Shown here one piece after another: positions 7,262-13,621 of a stretch of 18,373 bases of DNA (its first letter is position 1; every line of letters starts with the position of its first letter). The DNA is from an uncultured Collinsella sp. (GTDB lineage Bacteria > Actinomycetota > Coriobacteriia > Coriobacteriales > Coriobacteriaceae). The stretch covers positions 1-18,373 of the forward strand of contig CAKUGX010000030.1 of assembly GCA_934654765.1 (NCBI GenBank), given 5' to 3'. The notes under the pieces were generated by a model. It worked only from the letters and a program-made list of their open reading frames with translations, did not search any database and had not been told where the DNA came from. A program made the translations under genes and the position numbers.

Positions 7262-7303
7262 ATCTGTGCCGCCCCGTGTCGTTCCGGGCGGCGTCGTACA
7301 GAT
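7262..7303 (-). promoter_or_regulatory. Structured 5' leader hairpin of aspS
   Basis: On the minus strand: ATCTGT, 5-nt bulge, GCCGCCC, 11-nt loop, GGGCGGC, ACAGAT. That is 13 bp of perfect pairing, ending 6-8 nt before the aspS ribosome binding site. No T-run follows, so it is not a terminator, and the T-box sequence expected for a tRNA-sensing leader is absent. It could influence ribosome access or mRNA stability. A TAAGAT at 7351-7346 may be the aspS -10 element; no good -35 is seen. Confidence 0.5.
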
Positions 7304-7496
7304 TTGCCCGGCCTGCGTAAACCGCGCAGCCAGACATGGCGTTCTATCTTAACGCACCTGTGTCGATGTGCCGCGGAAAAGTAGCTCCTGCCCAAAGACT
7401 TGACGGAGACGAAACAATTGACGCGCCGTGGCCGTCGCCAAGGCGCGCCGCGTGCGACAATGTGCCCCAATACAACTGCACTCGGAAAGGCCCGCC

Positions 7497-8132
7497 ATGA
7501 CTGCACGCCTCATCGTTATGGATATCGACTCCACGCTCATCAACCAGGAGGTCATCGACCTGTTGGGCGAGGAGGCCGGCGTAGGCGAGCAAGTGGCGCA
7601 GATCACCGAGCGCGCCATGCGCGGCGAGCTTGACTTTAAGCAGGCGCTCGAGGAGCGCGTGGGGCTGCTTGCCGGCTTGGACGAGAGCGTGTTCGAGCGC
7701 ACCTTTGAACGCGTGACGTTTACCCCCGGCGCGCTGGAGCTTGTGCGCTCGGCGCACAGCAAGGGCTGGAAGGTCGGCGTGGTGAGCGGCGGTTTCCACG
7801 AAGTCGCCGATAAGATTGTGGCCGCCGCGGGCATCGATTTTTGCCTGGCCAACCGCCTGGAGGTCGTGGACGGCAAGCTCACCGGCAAGCTGGCGGCAGA
7901 CATCGTGACCAAGGAGTCCAAGCTCATCCAGCTGCTGGACTGGGCAGTCGAGTGCGGCGTCGATATGGCCCACACTGTCGCGATCGGCGACGGCGCCAAC
8001 GACATCCCCATGATTCAGGCCGCAGGCACCGGCATCGCGTTTTGCGCCAAGCCCAAGACGCGCGAGGCGGCACCGTTTGCCATCGATGAGCGCAACCTGA
8101 TGCTCGCCATGGACATCATCCTGCGCGACTAG
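7497..8132 (+). CDS. serB: Phosphoserine phosphatase SerB
   Basis: A 211-residue HAD-superfamily phosphatase that hydrolyses O-phosphoserine to serine, the last step of serine synthesis. HAD motif I is DIDST with nucleophile Asp9 and acid/base Asp11; motif II is SGGF (97-100); the conserved Lys is near 142 (TKESK); motif III is GDGANDIPM (164-172). The cap helices lie between motifs I and II. It lacks the N-terminal ACT domain found in some SerB proteins. The start was set at ATG 7497, with GGAAAGG about 7 nt before; an in-frame ATG 69 bp upstream would add an unrelated tail in front of the first beta strand. It is divergent from aspS. No clear terminator follows, so some read-through into larB is possible. 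Confidence 0.93.
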   Translation: MTARLIVMDIDSTLINQEVIDLLGEEAGVGEQVAQITERAMRGELDFKQALEERVGLLAGLDESVFERTFERVTFTPGALELVRSAHSKGWKVGVVSGGFHEVADKIVAAAGIDFCLANRLEVVDGKLTGKLAADIVTKESKLIQLLDWAVECGVDMAHTVAIGDGANDIPMIQAAGTGIAFCAKPKTREAAPFAIDERNLMLAMDIILRD

Positions 8133-8172
8133 CGAGTTAGCCTCACAACTCCATCAAATCTGACATATTAGA

Positions 8173-8225
8173 TTTCCGAACAATTTTGCTCTAATGTTCG
8201 GAAAGAGCCTTTCGCGTGCTACACT
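8173..8225 (+). promoter_or_regulatory. Putative operator and promoter of larB-larC-tetR
   Basis: A perfect 10-bp inverted repeat, TTTCCGAACA (8173-8182) and TGTTCGGAAA (8195-8204), with a 12-bp spacer, so its centres are two helical turns apart. A likely -10 TACACT is at 8220-8225; at 17-bp spacing the -35 position falls on TTCGGA (8197-8202), inside the right arm. A bound repressor would therefore block RNA polymerase. The TetR-family protein of the same operon is the obvious candidate. An alternative is a serB terminator, but no T-run follows the stem. Confidence 0.5.
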
Positions 8226-8248
8226 TTTAAGCGTCGAAGGGAACTTAT

Positions 8249-9031
8249 ATGGACAAACGCGATCTTGAGCAATTGCTAAGTAACGTGGCAGACGGAAGCG
8301 TTGCACCGGCCGATGCCCTCACGCGCATCCAAACGGCGCCGACCGCCGATCTGGGCTTTGCACAGCTCGATCTTTCGCGCGGGGTGCGTCAGGGAGCTGG
8401 CGAGGTTGTCTACGGCGCCGGTAAAACCGCCGAGCAGATTGCCGCCATTATCGAAGCGCTGCGCGACGCAGGCCAGGAGCACGTCCTGGTCACGCGTCTC
8501 GATGCCGACAAGGCAGCGCGCACCGCTGAGCTTCTTGATGACAATATCGACCTGGGATATGTCCCGGACGCCCAGCTCGCCCTCGTGGGCGGCACGCCCT
8601 CCCCCACCGGCAACGGACGCATCGTCGTCGCCTGCGCCGGCACGAGCGACCTGCCCGTCGCCGAAGAGGCAGCGCTGACGGCCGAATTCTATGGCAACGA
8701 GGTCGACCGCCTTTACGACGTGGGCGTCGCCGGCCTTCACCGCCTGCTCGCTCATGCCGAGGAACTTGCCCGGGCACAGGTGGTCATCGCCATTGCCGGC
8801 ATGGAGGGCGCCCTGGCAAGCGTCATCGGCGGCCTGGTGAGCTGTCCGGTCATCGCCGTCCCCACCAGCGTGGGCTACGGCGCGAGCTTTGGCGGCGTGG
8901 CCGCACTGCTCGCCATGCTCAACTCCTGCGCGAGCGGCGTTTCGGTCGTCAACATCGACAACGGCTTTGGTGCCGCCTACCAGGCAAGTCTTATCAATCA
9001 TCTGAGCGCCGGCACGCCCTGCGCCCGCTAA
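8249..9031 (+). CDS. larB: LarB, pyridinium-dinucleotide carboxylase/hydrolase of nickel-pincer cofactor synthesis
   Basis: A 260-residue protein of the AIR-carboxylase-like LarB family. LarB carboxylates nicotinic acid adenine dinucleotide at C5 and cleaves the phosphoanhydride, the first step to the nickel-pincer nucleotide (NPN) used by lactate racemase. The C-terminal half carries the family pattern: VIAIAGMEGALASVIGGL, PTSVGYGASFGG and LNSCASGVSVVNIDNGFGA. Cys227 in NSCASG corresponds to the cysteine that forms a covalent adduct with the substrate in Lactobacillus plantarum LarB. Start: ATG at 8249 with AAGGGAA 8 nt upstream. It is first in a compact operon; larC begins 10 bp after its stop. 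Confidence 0.95.
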   Translation: MDKRDLEQLLSNVADGSVAPADALTRIQTAPTADLGFAQLDLSRGVRQGAGEVVYGAGKTAEQIAAIIEALRDAGQEHVLVTRLDADKAARTAELLDDNIDLGYVPDAQLALVGGTPSPTGNGRIVVACAGTSDLPVAEEAALTAEFYGNEVDRLYDVGVAGLHRLLAHAEELARAQVVIAIAGMEGALASVIGGLVSCPVIAVPTSVGYGASFGGVAALLAMLNSCASGVSVVNIDNGFGAAYQASLINHLSAGTPCAR

Positions 9032-9041
9032 GGAGCATTTC

Positions 9042-9971
9042 ATGTCCAACCATCAGCACACGCTTATCATCGACGGCACCTCGGGCATCAGCGGCGACAT
9101 GACCGTCGCGGCTCTGCTCGACCTGGGTGCCAGCGAGCAGCATCTGCGCGAACAGCTCGCCACGCTTCCGGTCGACGGCTTTGAGGTTGCCGTGACGCGC
9201 GTGAACAAGCACGGCATCGACGCCTGTGACTTTGATGTTCAGCTTGCAGAGGAGCTCGAGAACCACGATCACGATATGGCCTGGCTCTACGGCAACGAAG
9301 CAGCTGCCGAGCACACGCACGAGCATGCTCATCACCACCATCACGACCATGGCGAGCATGAACATCATCACGAGGACGAGCATGTCCACTGCCGCGAGCA
9401 CACGCATGAACATGCCCATGACCACGACGGTCACCACCACGCTCATCATCACCGCTCCCTGGCAGACGTCACCGAGATCATCGACGGCTCGCAGCTGAGC
9501 GATGGCGCCAAGCGTCGCGCGCTCGCTATCTTTACTGCGCTCGCCGCCGCCGAGGCCAAGGCGCACGGCAAAACGCCCGAGACCGTCATGTTCCACGAGG
9601 TAGGCGCTGTCGACTCCATCGTCGACGTCTGCTCGGTCGCCATCTGCCTCGATGATCTGGACATCGAGGATATTGTGGTCGAGTCGCTCTCCGAGGGCCA
9701 CGGCGCCATCCATTGCGCCCATGGCACCATGCCCATCCCGGTACCTGCCGTCGTCAACCTGTGCCAAGCGGGCAACATCGCCCTCACGCCCGCACCGGTC
9801 GCCGGTGAGTTGGTAACCCCCACGGGCGCCGCCATCGTCGCCGCCCTGCGCACGTCCGAACACCTGCCGGTACGCTATCGCATCGAAGCCGTCGGTTACG
9901 GCGCGGGCAAGCGCCCCTACGAGGGCTGCTCCGGCACGCTCCGCTGCCTGCTCGTCCACGTGGACGCGTAA
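9042..9971 (+). CDS. larC: LarC N-terminal-domain protein (LarC1-like), His-rich
   Basis: A 309-residue protein of the LarC (nickel-inserting cyclometallase) family, which puts Ni into the pincer nucleotide. Family motifs are GTSGISGDM (12-20), FHEVGAVDSIVD and GELVTPTGAA, ending in GYGAGKRPYEGCSGTLRCLL. Residues 91-137 hold 26 histidines, a likely nickel-binding loop. Full LarC proteins run to about 400 residues; this one stops where the N-terminal domain ends. The C-terminal LarC2 domain, which binds CTP in characterised LarC, is absent, and no frame downstream supplies it because tetR begins 2 bp after the stop. Start: ATG at 9042 with AAGGAG upstream. In L. plantarum LarC1 and LarC2 are joined by ribosomal frameshifting; no equivalent is visible here. 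Confidence 0.9.
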   Translation: MSNHQHTLIIDGTSGISGDMTVAALLDLGASEQHLREQLATLPVDGFEVAVTRVNKHGIDACDFDVQLAEELENHDHDMAWLYGNEAAAEHTHEHAHHHHHDHGEHEHHHEDEHVHCREHTHEHAHDHDGHHHAHHHRSLADVTEIIDGSQLSDGAKRRALAIFTALAAAEAKAHGKTPETVMFHEVGAVDSIVDVCSVAICLDDLDIEDIVVESLSEGHGAIHCAHGTMPIPVPAVVNLCQAGNIALTPAPVAGELVTPTGAAIVAALRTSEHLPVRYRIEAVGYGAGKRPYEGCSGTLRCLLVHVDA

Positions 9972-9973
9972 GA

Positions 9974-10513
9974 ATGGATGCTCGCAAAACCAAAAGCCGC
10001 GCCGCCATCGTTGCGGCCTTCTCCGATCTCCTGCGCGAGGAAGACTACGGCAAGATCACCGTCGGCGACATCATCGCGCGTGCCAACGTGGGCCGCGCGA
10101 CGTTCTACGGCCTTTTCAAGAGCAAAGACGACCTACTCGCCGAGCTCGTGAGCGACATCTGCGCCCACGCCCTCGACGACGATGGCGCGCCCCTCGACGA
10201 CCCGCTCGTGCAAGTCGAGCACATCCTCAACAACCTCTGGGAGCGTCGCCAAGGCGTACGAGCCCTGGTAGCAGGAGCCGGCTCACGCGTCTTCGCCGAC
10301 TGCTTGCGCAAGACCATCATGTCACGAGCAGCCGAAACCGTCCCCACCGATCCAAACGGCCCCGCCGCCACCATGGACCGCAGCTTCCTACTACACCACA
10401 TAGCCTCAAGCTTCGTAGGAACAGTCCAATGGTGGGCCTGGCACAACTTCCAAGCAAACAAAGCCGACGTAGCCAAAGACTACCTATCAGCCATACAACC
10501 CCTCTTCAACTAA
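9974..10513 (+). CDS. TetR-family transcriptional regulator of the lar operon (putative)
   Basis: A 179-residue TetR/AcrR-type regulator. The helix-turn-helix is at about residues 8-52 (SRAAIVAAFSDLLREEDYGKI, then GDIIARANVGRATFYGLFKSKDDLL). The C-terminal ligand/dimerisation region is short, with a Trp-rich helix (VQWWAWHNF). Its ATG lies 2 bp after the larC stop with no strong ribosome binding site, which suggests translational coupling. It may repress its own operon through the dyad at 8173-8204; lactate, a related acid or cofactor status could be the signal (inference). Known LarR of L. plantarum is a Crp/Fnr protein, so the control here would be different. From about position 10255 onward codon use shifts to A-ending codons (GTA, CTA, TCA, ATA, GGA). 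Confidence 0.9.
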   Translation: MDARKTKSRAAIVAAFSDLLREEDYGKITVGDIIARANVGRATFYGLFKSKDDLLAELVSDICAHALDDDGAPLDDPLVQVEHILNNLWERRQGVRALVAGAGSRVFADCLRKTIMSRAAETVPTDPNGPAATMDRSFLLHHIASSFVGTVQWWAWHNFQANKADVAKDYLSAIQPLFN

Positions 10514-10526
10514 GCAACCACTCCAC

Positions 10527-10610
10527 CCCAAAGTAAAAACTCCATCCCAAAGCCCCGCCCCAACCCAAGGCGCCATGCATCCCAAAGTGCAGCTCGCATC
10601 CCAAGGCGCC
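10527..10610 (+). repeat. Five degenerate tandem repeats with CCCAARG core
   Basis: CCCAAAG or CCCAAGG at 10527, 10546, 10564, 10581 and 10600, so the spacing is 17-19 bp. Four of the five are preceded by CAT, AT or AA, and two share CCCAAGGCGCC. The stretch is C-rich and G-poor on the plus strand right after the tetR stop codon, as expected of a Rho loading site. Confidence 0.5.
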
Positions 10611-10692
10611 TAGCAACAAAGTGCCCATCACATCCAAATTCAGATATATATGTTGGGTTGCCTACTCGAGCGCAGCAAAGACTCCGCAGCTT

Positions 10693-10809
10693 CCCGCATG
10701 GGGTAACTTCCCAGCGCATTCCGCAGGACGAAAGAACCCCCGCCGCACGAAGTGCGCAGCGGGGGTTCTTTCATGTCCGAGGACGCGCTGGGAAGTTACC
10801 CCATGCGGG
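10693..10809. terminator. Nested hairpin element, copy 1 (bidirectional terminator candidate)
   Basis: Outer stem: perfect 25 bp, 10693-10717 with 10785-10809. Inside it: ATTCCGCA / CGAGGAC asymmetric internal loop, then a 4-bp GGAC/GTCC pairing, then an inner 14-bp stem GAAAGAACCCCCGC / GCGGGGGTTCTTTC (10730-10743, 10759-10772), capped by CGCAC-GAA-GTGCG. It lies between two convergent operons, so a terminator role in both directions is likely. The same layout with different stem sequences occurs at 13622-13748. Confidence 0.8.
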
Positions 10810-10834
10810 CAGCGGACAACTATGTAGCCCTGGA

Positions 10835-11566
10835 CTAGAACATGCCCAAGAAACCATGCACAAACAGTGCAGCCACGATAGCACCGACAAACGGCGCAAT
10901 ACCAGGAACAAGCAGGCCGTACTTCCAGTTGTTATCGGCCTTGTTCTTAATCGGCAGCACCTGGTAAGCAAGACGAGGACCAAGGTCACGAGCCTGGTTC
11001 ATGGCGAAGCCGGTGATGCCGCCCATGCCCATGCCAACGGCCCAAACGATCAGGCCGACGCAGATAGCGAGCATCAGAACGTTCTCGCCAGCGCGGCTGG
11101 CGGCAGCAAGGATAGCGCTGATAAACACAAAGGTGCAGATAGCCTCGCAGAAGAAGTTGCGGGCATAGTTGGTGCCCTCGGTGGTGGGGTTGGTCGAGAA
11201 GATGTTGCGCTGAGCGATGGGGTCGACGACGCCCTCGGAGGCCTTGAACTCATCGGCATACATAAACCAGGCGATTACGGCACCCACAAAGCCGCCGAGC
11301 ATATCGGCAATCATGAAGGGGATGCAGCTGCTCCACGGCACCAGGCCTACGATGCACTGGGCAAGCACCATGGCCGGGTTCATGCACACGGCTCCGCCAA
11401 AGACAAACAGGCAGACCGAAATGCCAAAAGACCAAGTGGTGATGGCAAACATATGGCCGGAGCCCTGATACTTGGTGCCCTTGAGCACGGTATCGCAGTG
11501 CACGCCCACACCAAAGATGATCATGAGGGCCGTTGCGCCGAATTCACAGAGGAGTTTGGTAAGCAT
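10835..11566 (-). CDS. Aquaglyceroporin-family channel, putative lactic acid channel (LarD-like)
   Basis: A 243-residue membrane channel of the MIP/aquaporin family with about six membrane helices. The first pore motif is NPA (63-65). The second is NQA (190-192) in FAMNQARDLGPR, where the family has NPARD; the Pro-to-Gln change is read clearly in the DNA. The GFAMN-ARDLGPR context and length fit glycerol facilitators. It follows larA by 49 bp on the same strand, matching the position of larD in L. plantarum, where the channel passes lactic acid. Glycerol uptake is the alternative function; no glycerol kinase is in the window. Start: ATG at 11566 with AAGG 4 nt before. The nested hairpin downstream probably ends the transcript. 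Confidence 0.88.
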   Translation of the reverse strand: MLTKLLCEFGATALMIIFGVGVHCDTVLKGTKYQGSGHMFAITTWSFGISVCLFVFGGAVCMNPAMVLAQCIVGLVPWSSCIPFMIADMLGGFVGAVIAWFMYADEFKASEGVVDPIAQRNIFSTNPTTEGTNYARNFFCEAICTFVFISAILAAASRAGENVLMLAICVGLIVWAVGMGMGGITGFAMNQARDLGPRLAYQVLPIKNKADNNWKYGLLVPGIAPFVGAIVAALFVHGFLGMF

Positions 11567-11615
11567 AAAACCTTATCTTTCTTGTCGGTTATAAACGATT
11601 CGTTTAGGCCGCGCA

Positions 11616-12893
11616 CTAGTGCTGCGCGACAACAACGCCCAAGCCATCGGGAATGACGGCCACCTTGGCATCGGCACCCTTCATCTCAAAGGCGAGCTTG
11701 AGCGCCTCCTCGATAGTGTTGACCGGCGTCATGTGCATATCCTTGAGCATCTGGTGATCGCACAGGTCGGTAACCATGATCACGGGATGATGTGCCAGGA
11801 TGCGAGCGAAGATCTGGCTCGTCCACTGGTCGGGCAGGGTCTCGTCCTTGGGACGATCGATGCAGGCGCGCTCAAACTCCGCCGGATCGTTGTCGGCGAT
11901 GTTGTGATAGAAGCCCTCGCCGCCGTGACCGTCGGCACAACCGGCGACGTCGATGATCACGCCGCCCTCGGGAAGCGTGGCCTCGGCAGCGCACATGCCC
12001 TTCACGGCCTGGTAGATGTTCTGGTCGAGAGGGTAGCCACCATTGGTGGTGATGGCGATCTCGCACTCGACGGGCTCAACGCCGGCAAGGCTCTTCACGA
12101 ACTCGCAGCCGGCCTCGTGCGCCTTGTGGATGTCGCCGGCAAAGGAGCCGATGACCTCATGCTTGCCGTTGAGCACAACGTTGAGCACAAAGGCAAGGTG
12201 AGCCATCTCGGCGGCGGCAAACATGTCCTCGCTCACGTGGTTGTGGCACAGGTTGCCGGCACGCGAGTGGGAATCGTTCACAAACTGACCGTTGTGGTTG
12301 TACATGATGGTCTTGTAGCTGGCGATGCCAGGCAGGACGGACTTGCGGCTACCAGAGAAACCAGCAAAGAAGTGCGGCTCAATAAAGCCCTCGGCAAGCA
12401 GCAGATCGCAATCGGCGGCAATCTTGTTGATGATGCACTCGCCACCAGAAGGCAGGGTGCCGATCTTTTTCATCATGCTGTCGTCAGTCGCGACGTGCAT
12501 AACGATTTCCTCGTTAGCAACGATCTCCTCGCCATACTTATTGACGAGCTCCTCGTGCGTCGACGGACGGTGCATACCCGTAGCAACCAAAATACGCACA
12601 CGAGCCTCGGGCGCAGCGGAATGGATGTGATGCAGCAGAATAGGCATCGTCACACGCGAGGGAACGGGACGCGTATGATCGGAGCTAATGATGACGATAT
12701 CCTTCTTGCCAGCACAAAGCTCCTCGAGCGAAGGCGAGCCATAAGGGTTGGCAAGCGACTCCTCTACCAGCTCTTCCTGAGATTTTGTAGTCTTAAACTC
12801 GTTTTGATGACCTTCCATCACACCCGCGAAGTTCTTATCCTCGAGCTCCAGATGCAACGTCTTGTGGTCAAACGGCAGTTCACATTCAAACAA
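11616..12893 (-). CDS. larA: Nickel-dependent lactate racemase LarA
   Basis: A 425-residue enzyme that interconverts D- and L-lactate using the nickel-pincer nucleotide covalently held by a lysine. Catalytic and cofactor residues can be placed at the L. plantarum numbers: Asp72 and Arg75 (SSDHTRP), His108 (TGMHRPSTHEELVNKYGE), His174, Lys184 (FSGSRKSVLPG) and His200 (YNHNG). The start is set at TTG 12893: AGGAAGAGGG lies 9 nt upstream, the numbering then coincides with the family, and total length matches. An upstream in-frame ATG at 13169 would add 92 residues with no family resemblance and would cross the leader hairpin. It is the first gene of a larA-channel pair. A long leader (about 130 nt after hairpin 13023-13046) suggests control after initiation. 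Confidence 0.95.
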   Translation of the reverse strand: MFECELPFDHKTLHLELEDKNFAGVMEGHQNEFKTTKSQEELVEESLANPYGSPSLEELCAGKKDIVIISSDHTRPVPSRVTMPILLHHIHSAAPEARVRILVATGMHRPSTHEELVNKYGEEIVANEEIVMHVATDDSMMKKIGTLPSGGECIINKIAADCDLLLAEGFIEPHFFAGFSGSRKSVLPGIASYKTIMYNHNGQFVNDSHSRAGNLCHNHVSEDMFAAAEMAHLAFVLNVVLNGKHEVIGSFAGDIHKAHEAGCEFVKSLAGVEPVECEIAITTNGGYPLDQNIYQAVKGMCAAEATLPEGGVIIDVAGCADGHGGEGFYHNIADNDPAEFERACIDRPKDETLPDQWTSQIFARILAHHPVIMVTDLCDHQMLKDMHMTPVNTIEEALKLAFEMKGADAKVAVIPDGLGVVVAQH

Positions 12894-13022
12894 TGATGAG
12901 CGCCCTCTTCCTTTCAACTGACACACTAGATAAACCGTTGGAAGGATACGCCGCTCACCGAAAAACACCACCGTCCACCGACTCATTAACACAACGTTCA
13001 TATTTGACCCACAACAAAACGA

Positions 13023-13046
13023 CCGCGATCCCAAACGGGACCGCGG
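13023..13046 (-). terminator. Terminator-like hairpin in the larA leader
   Basis: On the minus strand: CCGCGGTCCC, loop GTTT, GGGATCGCGG (10 bp, one G-U), followed by TCGTTTTGTTG. It has the form of an intrinsic terminator but lies 130 nt before the larA start in the direction of larA transcription. It may be an attenuator, or the end of a short upstream transcript from the 13050-13230 region. No antiterminator partner was identified with confidence. Confidence 0.55.
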
Positions 13047-13131
13047 CCGCCCGTAAAAGACACAATAGAAAGGATGACTTACACAGCGCCGAGGCAAACA
13101 TCTACCCCGAGACGTACGCACGTAAAGCATT

Positions 13132-13160
13132 TTGCATAAATGCGTTAATAATTGCATAAA
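13132..13160. repeat. Direct repeat TTGCATAAA spaced 20 bp, upstream of larA
   Basis: TTGCATAAA occurs at 13132-13140 and 13152-13160, exactly 20 bp apart, in an AT-rich patch about 240-270 bp before the larA start. Outer bases CATTTT and AAAATG also form an imperfect dyad. The spacing suits tandem binding sites for a regulator on one face of the helix. It may mark the larA promoter region, though hexamers are not clear. Confidence 0.35.
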
Positions 13161-13205
13161 ATGGCGCATGGATTTCTAGCCGTAACAGGGTAGTACCCTC
13201 CGGAG

Positions 13206-13440
13206 CGTGCATTTTTGCGAGTATTCAGCATCGCGGGATAAGATTTTGGTGTCAAAAGTCTTTCAAAAAGTAGATAGTCCTCATGACTCGACCCATCTGG
13301 ATAGCATGCGGCGAGAAACCAGCTATATATGGACATCGCCAAAGCCCAATTGTCGTGCAAAAGCATCAACAAAGGCAGCGAAAGCCGGCTATGGCCTTAT
13401 GCATCAATCTTTGGCTGCTGAAAACTCCGTTTTTTGCACG
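13206..13440. repeat. 235-bp element with 25-bp imperfect inverted ends
   Basis: Left end 13206-13230 reads CGTGCA, TTTTTGC, GAGTATTCAGCA; the right end 13416-13440, reversed, reads CGTGCA, AAAAACG, GAGTTTTCAGCA. The outer and inner blocks agree while the A/T tract is the opposite strand. The left end extends as similarity to bases 1-60 up to position 13170. Span and A-tract-bearing ends resemble the 228-bp element at 5142-5369. Reversed, the left end reads CCAAAATCTTATCCCG ahead of TACTC, and the right arm side of the 5142-5369 element has CCAAAAGAT..CCCG..TACTC, which suggests one family. Confidence 0.45.
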
Positions 13441-13519
13441 TCGCCCCAAGCACCACCCTCACCCAGCGGCCAATCCGCTGAAGACCGGACATCGCAGGGC
13501 CCGCCATCAGTTTACTTTT

Positions 13520-13612
13520 AGGCACACTCCGCAGGACGCAAGAAGCCCTCGCCGCACTCCAAATGAGGCGCGAAGCGCACCATTCTTCCCTCAGCATTAA
13601 TCCCCGAAGACC
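13520..13612. repeat. Decayed nested-hairpin relative
   Basis: It keeps the loop words ACTCCGCAGGACG at the left (13527-13539) and ACCGAGGACG at the right, and an apical GCGC-GAA-GCGC in between with AAGAA/TTCTT pairing. The outer stem and the covarying 4-bp helix are lost. It is directly followed by the intact copy. Confidence 0.4.
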
Positions 13613-13621
13613 GAGGACGAA

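Larger units (their letters stand above)
10514..10834. other. Convergent intergenic region between tetR and the larD-like gene
   Basis: No gene is visible. The first 100 bp are C- and A-rich and poor in G on the plus strand and carry five regularly spaced CCCAARG motifs. The second half is dominated by the nested hairpin 10693-10809, which probably ends transcription from both sides. Confidence 0.7.

Noticed and set aside
7241..7303. T-box riboswitch ahead of aspS
   Set aside because: The conserved T-box antiterminator sequence is missing and no terminator follows; the same was checked ahead of hisS.
7418..7461. serB promoter from TTGACG (7418-7423) and GACAAT (7456-7461)
   Set aside because: The spacing of 32 bp is far outside the 16-18 bp needed, and no better -10 fits.
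9042..9971. Programmed frameshift joining LarC to a downstream LarC2
   Set aside because: The DNA after the larC stop codes for TetR in a complete frame from its own ATG, leaving no room for LarC2.
10527..10610. CRISPR array
   Set aside because: The repeated core is only 7 bp, spacing is 18 bp, and no cas gene is present.
12894..13169. A 92-residue N-terminal extension of LarA from an upstream ATG
   Set aside because: No family resemblance, Arg- and Cys-rich, and it would pass through the leader hairpin. The TTG at 12893 has a ribosome binding site and gives exact family numbering of His108, His174, Lys184 and His200.
13145..13372. A 75-codon frame on the minus strand inside the inverted-repeat element
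   Set aside because: No ribosome binding site, no recognisable domain, and its sequence is explained by the repeat.
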